A stretch of 64,000 bases of DNA from an uncultured Kangiella sp. (GTDB taxonomy: Bacteria > Pseudomonadota > Gammaproteobacteria > Enterobacterales > Kangiellaceae): the NCBI GenBank assembly GCA_947503345.1, contig CANNCW010000002.1:124001-188000 (forward strand), written 5' to 3'. The first letter of the stretch is position 1. Every line of letters starts with the position of its first letter. The position numbers and the translations under genes are program-made. Shown here in pieces: positions 34,564 to 42,695 of the stretch. A model generated the notes under the pieces. The model worked only from the letters and a program-made list of their open reading frames with translations, was not told where the DNA came from and searched no databases.

Positions 34564-35309
34564 TGTTGTTACTCACTTTAAGTCTTATAGCGTTAATTAT
34601 TGGTCCTGCAGTATTAGCAGCCACCTCAAATAATCGTAGATTAGATAATTTCCTTTTCTCCTTCGTTCTTATTTCGGTTGGAGGAATTTTACTGATCGAT
34701 TTATTACCTGAGCTTTGGAGTCAAATAGGCATATTCCTATTACCTCCTTTGGCGATAGGCTTCTTTGGACCAGGCCTGGTTGAAATAGGCTTCCACAAAG
34801 CTGCTGACAAAGCGCATAAGGTGGCATTAATCTTAGGTATTCTTGGGCTATTGCTACACTCCGCGATTGATGGAATAGCTTTAACCGAAAACCAATCCAA
34901 TGAGATGCTTTCTTATGCGGTCATACTCCACAGACTTGTGGTTGGTTTGAGCATTTGGTGGCTTGTCGAGCCTGTTTGGGGCAGAAACAGAAGTTATGCA
35001 ATATTCTCCTTATTAATTATTGCTACTGTCCTCGGTTATTTCTTAGGTGATAATTTAATGAAGCCTGAAGCAACTACTCCTCTCTGGATTCACTACTTTC
35101 AAGCCTTGGTTGCAGGTACTTTACTGCATGTAATTATTCATAGGCCACATATTGATGATGATGGGCATCATCATGATCACGCTCATGCTCTGCAACATGA
35201 TCCTGAGCACAGCCATTCGCATGGAATAGTGATAAAGCATATAGGGTATTTTAGTTTTGGAGCTATTGTAGCGTTAGTCTTTCTTTGGTTAATACACCAC
35301 TTCCATTGA
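34563..35309 (+). CDS. ZIP-like metal transporter/membrane protein with His-rich loop
   Basis: The 248-residue product starts with GTG at 34563, overlapping the previous stop by one base. It has about seven predicted membrane helices, the ZIP-type motif LLHSAIDGIALTEN (helix 4 metal site) and AVILHRLVVGLSIW (helix 5), and a cytosolic/periplasmic His/Asp loop (DDDGHHHDHAHALQHDPEHS) before the last helix, as in zinc/iron ZIP proteins. The pairing with the FAD oxidase is unusual. It may carry Zn2+ or another divalent metal; direction unknown. Confidence 0.75.
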   Translation: MLLLTLSLIALIIGPAVLAATSNNRRLDNFLFSFVLISVGGILLIDLLPELWSQIGIFLLPPLAIGFFGPGLVEIGFHKAADKAHKVALILGILGLLLHSAIDGIALTENQSNEMLSYAVILHRLVVGLSIWWLVEPVWGRNRSYAIFSLLIIATVLGYFLGDNLMKPEATTPLWIHYFQALVAGTLLHVIIHRPHIDDDGHHHDHAHALQHDPEHSHSHGIVIKHIGYFSFGAIVALVFLWLIHHFH

Positions 35310-35352
35310 TTTACACTACAAATATCCAATCTATATACTTCCCAACCAAAAC

Positions 35353-35367
35353 TGGCACAATTCTTGC
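35353..35367 (+). promoter_or_regulatory. Sigma-54 (-24/-12) promoter of the kinase-regulator operon
   Basis: The 15-mer TGGCACAATTCTTGC matches the RpoN consensus TGGCAC-N5-TTGC exactly, with GG and GC 12 nt apart. The expected transcript start is near 35379, about 29 nt before the GTG start at 35408 and after the AGGAAT ribosome site region. It implies that the kinase and NtrC-type regulator genes are RpoN-dependent. Confidence 0.9.
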
Positions 35368-35407
35368 TTAATTTAAGTGAATACTTTAAATTATTTAGGA
35401 ATAGATT

Positions 35408-36706
35408 GTGTTTAATAAAATGAGCATACGAAACAAATTAATAATTCTTTTTATATCATTACTTGGGCTGCTTTTAGCACTTCAGGGGTTCCTTTATGTT
35501 CAATATAACGAAAAAGTGTCAGAACGTTTAGGTGAAGCAGCTTTTGAAATATCTAAGGATACAGCTAGTATTTTTATCCATAATCAAGACTTTCTTTTCG
35601 AGCAAGAAACCTATTTTATAAATGACAAAGGACAAGTCTTCAAGCAAGGAACCTCACTACCTGAAAATACCCAAATACAAATACGATTAAAAGATGAAGT
35701 TAATGACCAAACAATCCAGTTAATCAACGAATTCAATAAAGAATTTCAAATTCCAATACCTCGCATTGAAGTTAACAATACAATTTCTGAACTTAAAACA
35801 CGTAACCTTTGGATCACATTAATAATTTTTATAATTGGCATCGCTATCGTTAGTGCCATTACTTTTAGCATAACTAAACCTCTATTAGCTCTTAATCAAG
35901 CATCAAGGAAAATAAGTGAAGGAAACTTTGGAGCGCAAGTAGAATTAGACTCTAACAAATACGGACAAGATGTCGCTGATACTATTGAACAGTTTAATGC
36001 TATGTCCAAACAAATTGTCAATTACCAAAAACAGCAATTTGATCAACAAGAACTTGAACATATGAAAGAGCTTAGTAGCATCTCAAGAGGACTTGCCCAT
36101 AATCTAAGAAACCCACTTAACACATTACAGCTCAGCATCGAGCAATTAGAAGAAAAGCATTCATCATTGAAGGATGACAAACTTTCAATCATTGCAAAAA
36201 ATCAGGTTCAAAGAATTGAAGATTGGTTACAAAGCTTTACACTATTAATGGAGCAAGGTGTTAATAAAGCTCCAATAAAGCTTATGCCATTAGTTTCTAA
36301 CCTCGCTAAACAAAATAAAATACAAAAGATCCATTGTGCAATTGATAGAGACTTCGAGTTTCCCTGCGTAGAAGCCGAGCTATCAATGATTATACAAATT
36401 TTAATTCAAAATGCTAAAGAGTCTTATCAAGATAATTCAAATACTGATGATATAGAGATATCTTGCGAGCAAATAAATAATAACATTGAAGTAAAAATTA
36501 TTGACGCGGGCCAAGGAATATCTGAAGACATTCTAAATTCACTCTTCAAACCTTACACTACGACTAAAACCTATGGTTCTGGAATGGGGCTTTATATTTC
36601 GAGAAGATTAATTCGATATAGATATCATGGCGATATTGAATTATTTGCTAATCCATTGAAAGGAACTACAGCGAAGATTACTCTACCTATAAAGAGTTTA
36701 AAATGA
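35408..36706 (+). CDS. Membrane sensor histidine kinase of a sigma-54 circuit
   Basis: The 432-residue kinase starts with GTG (AGGA site 9 nt upstream). Order: membrane helix about 9-31, a ~100-residue periplasmic sensor (32-133) of no recognised family, second helix about 134-156, HAMP (about 157-210), HisKA with phospho-His231 in SRGLAHNLRNPLNTLQLSIE and HATPase with ILIQNAKES (N box), IIDAGQGIS (G1), and GSGMGLYISRRLI (G2). The H-box HNxxNPLN is of the NtrB-like kind. It overlaps the regulator gene by 4 nt. Ligand unknown; the periplasmic domain suggests an envelope signal. Confidence 0.9.
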   Translation: MFNKMSIRNKLIILFISLLGLLLALQGFLYVQYNEKVSERLGEAAFEISKDTASIFIHNQDFLFEQETYFINDKGQVFKQGTSLPENTQIQIRLKDEVNDQTIQLINEFNKEFQIPIPRIEVNNTISELKTRNLWITLIIFIIGIAIVSAITFSITKPLLALNQASRKISEGNFGAQVELDSNKYGQDVADTIEQFNAMSKQIVNYQKQQFDQQELEHMKELSSISRGLAHNLRNPLNTLQLSIEQLEEKHSSLKDDKLSIIAKNQVQRIEDWLQSFTLLMEQGVNKAPIKLMPLVSNLAKQNKIQKIHCAIDRDFEFPCVEAELSMIIQILIQNAKESYQDNSNTDDIEISCEQINNNIEVKIIDAGQGISEDILNSLFKPYTTTKTYGSGMGLYISRRLIRYRYHGDIELFANPLKGTTAKITLPIKSLK

Positions 36707-38058
36707 ATGATAAAAAAATACTAATAGTTGAAGATGAGCAAGATCAAGCTCTGATTATTCATGAAATTCTCAGGGACAATGGTTTTGATTCTCATTATGT
36801 AGATAATGCTGAAGAAGCCTTTGAAAGATGCAAGCTAGAAACTTACTCAATAATAATATCTGATTGGAGATTGAAAGATAACGACGGTTTATGGTTATTA
36901 AAAAATCTTCAAACTCTGCCTGTTATGCCCTACTTCATCCTTGCAACCGCCTATGGTTCTATACAACATGCTGTTGAAGCCATAAAATTAGGTGCTAGCG
37001 ATTATCTAACTAAGCCTTATAGTAAGAGCCAGTTAATATTTTGTGCAGAGCGGGCTATTGAGAAAATATCCCTAACTAATGAGAATTTAGATCTAAAAAA
37101 TGAATTAAGACAGCGAAACAAACTAGTTGATATGATTGGCAGTTCAAAGCCAATGCAAAAAATCTTTCAACAAGTGGAAAAAGTTGCTTCCACCAATGCA
37201 ACGATACATATAAGTGGTGAAAGCGGAACCGGCAAAGAGTTGGCGGCAAGAGCACTCCATATTTTATCCGATAGAAAAAATAAACCTTTTATTGTTATTA
37301 ATTGTGGGGCAATTCCGGAAGGATTGGCAGAAGCGGAATTATTTGGAGCTGAAAAAGGGTCTTATACTGGCTCTACTCAACGAAAAATTGGTAGTTTTGA
37401 AGCAGCAGACGGCGGCACAGTTTTTTTAGATGAGGTAGCTGAGTTATCTTCTAGCATTCAAACAAAACTATTAAGGGTACTGCAAGAGTCGTGCATAACA
37501 AGAATTGGCTCGACTAAAAATATTCCTATCAATGTTAGAATCATTTCTGCAACTCATAAATCATTGAATGACTTAGTTTCTGCGAATAAATTTAGAGAAG
37601 ACTTACTTTACAGGTTAAATGTTATCCCACTTAAAATGCCTGCATTAAGAGATCGTATTGAGGATATCCCTTCCCTGCTCCAATTTTTTAATGACAAGCA
37701 TAGTAAAATTCATAATAAGCCAAAGATAACTTTTAGTGATGCAGTTTTAAACATTTTAGAGCAATACTCGTGGCCAGGAAATGTCAGGGAACTTAGTCAT
37801 AGTATCGAGCGGATTATGTTATTATCTGATACCCCGAAAGTTACTGTTAATGACTTATACTTTTTGCAAGATAACACCACTGGCAGTGAAAAATTAAAGC
37901 TACCTAGGGCAGGATTAAATTGGCAAGAACACGAAAAAGACTTTTACAAACAAGCCTTAGATATTGCCCAGGGAAATAAGAAGAAAGCCGCCAAACTTTT
38001 AGGTTTAACATATAAAAGCTTTTTGTATAGGCTGGAAAAATTCCTCATTTCAGACTAA
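36703..38058 (+). CDS. NtrC-family sigma-54-dependent response regulator
   Basis: The 451-residue regulator has a receiver domain (acidic pair in VEDEQDQA, phospho-acceptor Asp54 in IISDWRL, Lys104 in LTKPY), an AAA+ domain with Walker A GESGTGKE (172-179), Walker B GGTVFLDEVAEL, and a C-terminal Fis-type helix-turn-helix (IAQGNKKKAAKLLGLTYKSF). The sigma-54 contact loop GAFTGA reads GSYTGS (219-224), a divergent but aromatic-conserving variant. It is co-transcribed with the kinase. Two matching sigma-54 promoters (35353, 38125) are its probable targets. Confidence 0.93.
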   Translation: MNDKKILIVEDEQDQALIIHEILRDNGFDSHYVDNAEEAFERCKLETYSIIISDWRLKDNDGLWLLKNLQTLPVMPYFILATAYGSIQHAVEAIKLGASDYLTKPYSKSQLIFCAERAIEKISLTNENLDLKNELRQRNKLVDMIGSSKPMQKIFQQVEKVASTNATIHISGESGTGKELAARALHILSDRKNKPFIVINCGAIPEGLAEAELFGAEKGSYTGSTQRKIGSFEAADGGTVFLDEVAELSSSIQTKLLRVLQESCITRIGSTKNIPINVRIISATHKSLNDLVSANKFREDLLYRLNVIPLKMPALRDRIEDIPSLLQFFNDKHSKIHNKPKITFSDAVLNILEQYSWPGNVRELSHSIERIMLLSDTPKVTVNDLYFLQDNTTGSEKLKLPRAGLNWQEHEKDFYKQALDIAQGNKKKAAKLLGLTYKSFLYRLEKFLISD

Positions 38059-38076
38059 AGTCCCCATATGAGGAAT
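38040..38076. repeat. Inverted repeat ATTCCTCAT ... ATGAGGAAT at the regulator's 3' end
   Basis: Two perfect 9-bp arms (38040-38048, 38068-38076) flank a 19-nt spacer that includes the regulator's last codons and stop. The centre is about 95 nt upstream of the predicted sigma-54 start at 38151, a usual place for an NtrC-type enhancer. There is no T-run, so a simple terminator is less likely. Confidence 0.45.
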
Positions 38077-38124
38077 GTATCGCCTTACCGAGCTATGCAA
38101 TAAGCACTATAACATCAGTAAAAC

Positions 38125-38139
38125 TGGCACGATTATTGC
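38125..38139 (+). promoter_or_regulatory. Sigma-54 (-24/-12) promoter of the 38206 gene
   Basis: TGGCACGATTATTGC matches the RpoN consensus exactly and differs from the promoter at 35353 only inside the spacer. The flanks AAAC and TTA are also alike. The expected start is near 38151, giving a 55-nt leader to the ATG at 38206. Confidence 0.9.
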
Positions 38140-38205
38140 TTATATAATATTGGATGCGATGACAATACTGTCTAGCCAGTGAAATTTTACAATGAGGAAT
38201 AAATC

Positions 38206-38817
38206 ATGAATTTCAAAACGATAGCAATTAATTTAGCCGTAGTTCCAGCCATACTAGGTCTTGCATTAGCTAGCCATAATTTATCAGCTGAAGATAAGTT
38301 AGAGACCGTGGAGATCCATGTTGAGCAAGAAAATGATGCAGCTTCTCAAATCGAATTAATACTTAATGGTAATTCAGAAAGGTTTACTTTAGAAGAGCTT
38401 GCTAATGGTGAGTCCAGAACTATTGTTACAGAATCAGGTAAAACAATTGTAGCTAGCAAAGATATGGAAGGTAATACAACTATCAACATCGATGGAAAAG
38501 AAGTAAGACTTTTCCAGTTTCAGGGAGATATGGGGGCTAATTTCAACTTTGTTCATGGAGATGGTCACGACACCTCACACTTCGTTGAAAATAAAATAAT
38601 GATTTTGGGTGGAAATTTATCTGATGAAGTAAAAGCAGCAATCAAAGCAACCTTGGCATCTTACAATGTTACTGAAGAAGTTGTGTTTCCAGAGCAATCT
38701 CACTCAAAGATGATGTTTATTACCGATGAAGCGATTGATTCAGACGGTAATCAATTCGACTTTGAAACTATCAGTGGCAAACGCATTAAAATCATTAAAG
38801 AAGTTGAAAAAAACTAA
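38206..38817 (+). CDS. Secreted protein of unknown function under sigma-54 control
   Basis: The 203-residue product has a signal peptide (residues 1-28, ending HNLSA-ED) and a Ser/Thr/Asp-rich mature part with beta character: SQIELILNGNSERFTLEELA, MEGNTTINIDGKEVRLFQFQ and a C-terminal region NKIMILGGNLSDEVKAAIKA. No family is recognised and no Cys is present in the mature chain. The ATG has a GAGGAA site. A sigma-54 promoter 81 nt upstream, matching that of the adjacent kinase-regulator operon, marks it as the likely output gene of that system. It overlaps the convergent 38814 gene by 4 nt. Confidence 0.75.
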   Translation: MNFKTIAINLAVVPAILGLALASHNLSAEDKLETVEIHVEQENDAASQIELILNGNSERFTLEELANGESRTIVTESGKTIVASKDMEGNTTINIDGKEVRLFQFQGDMGANFNFVHGDGHDTSHFVENKIMILGGNLSDEVKAAIKATLASYNVTEEVVFPEQSHSKMMFITDEAIDSDGNQFDFETISGKRIKIIKEVEKN

Positions 38818-41800
38818 GTCCACTTTATCTTTTTCGATTTTGGAATAGAAGAGACATAATCGAGCTGCCCGTTATTGAATAACAATGGCAGCTCATTTAA
38901 TAATTGCTCATTTAACGTATCTATATTTGTAAATTGATTGGAAAATATACCTATCCAGGCATTTAAGCTATTGGTTTGCGCATTAGATAGTGCGGTTTCC
39001 GTTAAAAATATTAGTTTAGACCAGTTGATATTAGATTTCTGATCTTTTGAATCTAAAAATGGATATCGACTAAAACCTATACTAACCGTAACATCTACGG
39101 TCTTACCATTTGACAAATCAAACTTTCTGGAAGCAATAATATTGCGAATTTTTTCTGAAAGTACCATTTGCTCCCGCTGCGAAATCCCCCTACTTAAAAT
39201 CAAAATTGAGTTGCCCTGCCATCTTGCAATAATATCACTACCGTAACAAATAGACTTAATAGACTCTGCCACTTGAGTTAGTATCTCATTCGAGGCAATG
39301 TAACCATATAACTCTTTTACCACACTAAAATTATCTACTTCTACACAAAAAACACCTAAGTGAATTCCTTTTTGCTTATCCTCACTCCAAGTAGCAAGTA
39401 CATTATCAAGTTCGTGTCTTATATTTTTAATAATGTAACCACGACTAAATAAGTTAGTTACCTCATCTTTTATATACTTTTGTTCTAATTCGTTCTGCAC
39501 TTTATCAACTAAATATTTTTGTTCAGATAGAGAATAATGCAAATCTTCGACTTGATGCAGAAGTGATAATTTTTCTTCCATGAGTAAAGATTGCTTTGCT
39601 TTTTCACGTTTTAGAGACAGAACTTGCTGTTTACGTTGTTTATTATTGGTTAAAAACAGCCAATATAAAAACATTAAAAAGAGTGTGCTTAAGATTAACA
39701 CCAAAAGGGGCATGGCATAACGGTTGTTAAGTAATTCGAATTTTGGCATTAAATTAAGTTTAATCCCTGGAGCTATCCATGTCCCTGCTGGAGAAAGTTG
39801 TTGGATTTCAAGTTCCATTGGCTTATTTACCTTGTGCAAAATAATAACTTGCTCATTTGCTTCAATCCAATCTACAAAGTCCGATATTTTATAGCGTAAT
39901 TTAAGAGTTCTATTTGAATTATAATCAAAATTCGAGACCTTTATTTTAACAGCTTCATTAGTTTCTAATTGGACAGTGCCAGTTTCATTGGTACTTAAAT
40001 AAGTTTCACCCTGAAAAATTGAACTAATAGTAATTGGCCTTACCTCTTGTTCTTCTTTTATAAAATCAGTATCGAAAGCAGTTACTCCATTAACGCCACC
40101 AAAGTATATTTTTCCTGATGCATCCTTAAGTGAAGATTTTGTATAGAACTCGCTATGTTGCAGACCTTGTTCGAATAAAAAATTCTTAACCGGCTCTTTA
40201 TTATTTGGATGGTATCGAACGATACCTTTGTATGTTGAGACCCACAGAAAGCCCTGCTGATCAGATTCAATACCACTAATGTAGTTGCTAATAAACCCAT
40301 CACTTATTCCGATTCTTTTAAAGCGAATCTTAGCGTTATCATTATAATGAACCTGATTTAAGCCATTTGTAGTGCCAATCCACAAGAAGCCATTACTATC
40401 TTCATAAATAGTGTTTACATCTGAAGAAGATAGACTGCTTGAGTTATTTGGGTCATGTAAAAAGTGCTCGGACTTTAAATTAATAGGATTAAACCTAACA
40501 ACTCCATTAGTTCCGCCTATCCATATATAGCCCTGCAAGTCTTCGAATAGAACGTAAATAGGATAATCACTAGCAAGGTAATGTTTCGGTAGGTATTCCT
40601 TGTAATTAACAGTATTTACTTTATCTAAATTTACACTACCATCAGGATTAAATGCTATGGATACTTTAAATAACCCGTCTGCGCTACCTGTCCAATAATT
40701 CGAATACCTATCTTGTATAACATCATACATGCCACCCAGTGGATATTCCGTACCTTCCACTTTCAATGATGGAAGATTTTTAAAATCTGAAGCTCCTGAG
40801 CTTTTAACCGATAAGCCATTCCCAGCTAAAATCCAAAGATTTTGGTTGTTATCTTCAAATACTTTAGAGATATAGCCCAGCGCTGTTTCAGTTTTTTGGC
40901 CATTGAGTTCTGAGAAGTTTTCCAACAGAGCCATGTTGGCATCATATTTGTAAACTCCTGAATTAAAAGTTCCAATCCAGATGTTATTATCAGAGTCCTC
41001 TGCAAGGCTAGTTGAGAAATTTGATTGGCCAAAAGATTCTACTTCCGCTTTCCTTAGCAAATGCTGAAAGTTTTGTTTTGGCTTTAGCATGCTTACGCCA
41101 AAATTAGTGGCGACCCAAATAATATCATCACGACTTTTATAGATCATCATAATGCCATCATGTGACAAAGAATACTCATCTGATGGAGAGTGACTGAACT
41201 CCTTAGTGACTTTGTCTAACTTTTTATCAAAAAATTTAATTCCCGAATTTGTACCTAACCAGTAACCATCTTTGTCTTCTAGTGAAATTCCTGCTTCTAC
41301 ATAGGATAATGATTTACTATCAAATACTTTTAAAAGCCTTTCTTCAAAAGTTTCTAGATCGAAAATATATAAGCCTTGTTCATAGCTTAAATAGAGCTTA
41401 TTGCCTTGTAAGCTATTAGAATAAAAACGTTGATTAAATAGGTTTACCTTCGAACAATGGTTTCTAGTAAAGGTAAAAGTTTCTTTGTCAAAAAATTGAA
41501 AACAGCCATTAGAATAAATCATTAATTCGTCGTCATTTGCTAAAGCTATTCCTCTAACAGCGTTAGCTTTTGAATTCTGCAAACTAATAATTTCAGTTTG
41601 TTTTGTTGTTAAAGAGACTCTTACAAGAAAATTAAAATTTACTAAGGCAAATAGATAATCTTCATCTACTTGAAAGTCAGATATAGTTCCTTTGCTAAAA
41701 TTACCAATTTGATCTTGCTCTAGTAGAGGCTTAGAAATGATTTTAGTCCAGTTTTCTATCTTTAGACTCTTTTGATTTATCGAGTCAAGGCCGTGAGAAG

Positions 41801-42101
41801 TTAATACCCAAATCCGGTCTCCATCTCCTTTAAACAATCGTGTTACATTGTTTGCACTTAGAGATTGCTCAACGGATTTTGTTTCATAAAAATAATCGTA
41901 AGTTTTTCCATCGTATCGATTTAATCCGTATTGTGTAGCAAACCACATGAATCCAAGGTCATCTTGCAATACATCGTTTACATCACTTTGACTTAATCCA
42001 TGTTCAACATTGATTCTTTGGAATTTTTTTTGAGAAGTAATTGAGTCAGCATTCAAACTATAAGCCGACAATAGAAATATCAACGTCATGCTTATGTGCA
42101 T
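38814..42101 (-). CDS. Two-component-type propeller / Y_Y_Y receptor with degenerate GGDEF domain
   Basis: I place the start at ATG 42101 (signal peptide MHISMTLIFLLSAYSLNADS); a GTG at 42161 would run 32 nt into the upstream gene. The ~1,095-residue protein has about 14 Reg_prop beta-propeller blades (GFMWFATQYGLNRYDG, GFLWIGTTNGLNQV), a Y_Y_Y domain (VKIKVSNFDYNSNRTLKLRY), a membrane helix (AMPLLVLILSTLFLMFLYWL), a coiled coil and a C-terminal GGDEF-fold domain. The signature, normally GG(D/E)EF, reads RWQGNSILIL, so diguanylate cyclase activity is unlikely. It probably senses an extracellular sugar or peptide-like ligand and signals by protein contact. Confidence 0.87.
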   Translation of the reverse strand: MHISMTLIFLLSAYSLNADSITSQKKFQRINVEHGLSQSDVNDVLQDDLGFMWFATQYGLNRYDGKTYDYFYETKSVEQSLSANNVTRLFKGDGDRIWVLTSHGLDSINQKSLKIENWTKIISKPLLEQDQIGNFSKGTISDFQVDEDYLFALVNFNFLVRVSLTTKQTEIISLQNSKANAVRGIALANDDELMIYSNGCFQFFDKETFTFTRNHCSKVNLFNQRFYSNSLQGNKLYLSYEQGLYIFDLETFEERLLKVFDSKSLSYVEAGISLEDKDGYWLGTNSGIKFFDKKLDKVTKEFSHSPSDEYSLSHDGIMMIYKSRDDIIWVATNFGVSMLKPKQNFQHLLRKAEVESFGQSNFSTSLAEDSDNNIWIGTFNSGVYKYDANMALLENFSELNGQKTETALGYISKVFEDNNQNLWILAGNGLSVKSSGASDFKNLPSLKVEGTEYPLGGMYDVIQDRYSNYWTGSADGLFKVSIAFNPDGSVNLDKVNTVNYKEYLPKHYLASDYPIYVLFEDLQGYIWIGGTNGVVRFNPINLKSEHFLHDPNNSSSLSSSDVNTIYEDSNGFLWIGTTNGLNQVHYNDNAKIRFKRIGISDGFISNYISGIESDQQGFLWVSTYKGIVRYHPNNKEPVKNFLFEQGLQHSEFYTKSSLKDASGKIYFGGVNGVTAFDTDFIKEEQEVRPITISSIFQGETYLSTNETGTVQLETNEAVKIKVSNFDYNSNRTLKLRYKISDFVDWIEANEQVIILHKVNKPMELEIQQLSPAGTWIAPGIKLNLMPKFELLNNRYAMPLLVLILSTLFLMFLYWLFLTNNKQRKQQVLSLKREKAKQSLLMEEKLSLLHQVEDLHYSLSEQKYLVDKVQNELEQKYIKDEVTNLFSRGYIIKNIRHELDNVLATWSEDKQKGIHLGVFCVEVDNFSVVKELYGYIASNEILTQVAESIKSICYGSDIIARWQGNSILILSRGISQREQMVLSEKIRNIIASRKFDLSNGKTVDVTVSIGFSRYPFLDSKDQKSNINWSKLIFLTETALSNAQTNSLNAWIGIFSNQFTNIDTLNEQLLNELPLLFNNGQLDYVSSIPKSKKIKWT

Positions 42102-42129
42102 AACGTGTTTTCTAATAATTGAAAATTTA

Positions 42130-42693
42130 TTAGCTATCCTTAACCTCAAGTCTGATATCACTCGTCAACTCTGGTTTAAATCCAATCTTATCTTTATAAA
42201 AATCTCTTATGGCTTGCATATCATCATCAAGATTGCCGGTTAACTCAATATACCTAGCAATTCCAAGAGTTTTAGTTTTCGTATCCAGAAAAGCCAAGCC
42301 TAAGGGTACGCCAGCCTTCAACGTAATGTGATAAAAGCCACTCTTCCATTTGTTAGTTTTACTCCTTGTTCCTTCAGGGGCAAGTGCTAAATGAACATTT
42401 TCTCTTTGCTCAAAAATTTTTGCGACTTGATCAACCACATTATTAGTACTAGAGCGTTCAACTGGAATACCGCCAAGCATTCGAAAAAACCAACCAAAAG
42501 GTGGCTTAAATAAAGTATGCTTGCCAAGATAGGCAGGTTTCATCTTAAAACAAAACCTAGCCATCATCATAATGACAAAATCCCAATTAGAGGTATGTGG
42601 TGCAAAAATATATACACACTTCTTATGAGGTGGTTGTTCACCGATCAGCGTCCAACCAAATGCTTTTAATAATGGCTTAAAAATAATACGCAT
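42130..42693 (-). CDS. PlsC-family acyltransferase
   Basis: The 187-residue protein has the 1-acylglycerol-3-phosphate acyltransferase motifs: block I APHTSNWDFVIMM (HxxxxxD-type, His-Thr-Ser-Asn-Trp-Asp), block II around LFKPPFGWFFRMLGGIPVER, and block III LALAPEGTRSKTNKWKSGF. It lacks a clear N-terminal helix. Relatives include lysophospholipid acyltransferases and lipid-A-type acyltransferases. It lies 2 nt downstream of purF but its link to purine synthesis is only by transcription. Confidence 0.85.
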   Translation of the reverse strand: MRIIFKPLLKAFGWTLIGEQPPHKKCVYIFAPHTSNWDFVIMMMARFCFKMKPAYLGKHTLFKPPFGWFFRMLGGIPVERSSTNNVVDQVAKIFEQRENVHLALAPEGTRSKTNKWKSGFYHITLKAGVPLGLAFLDTKTKTLGIARYIELTGNLDDDMQAIRDFYKDKIGFKPELTSDIRLEVKDS

Positions 42694-42695
42694 AA

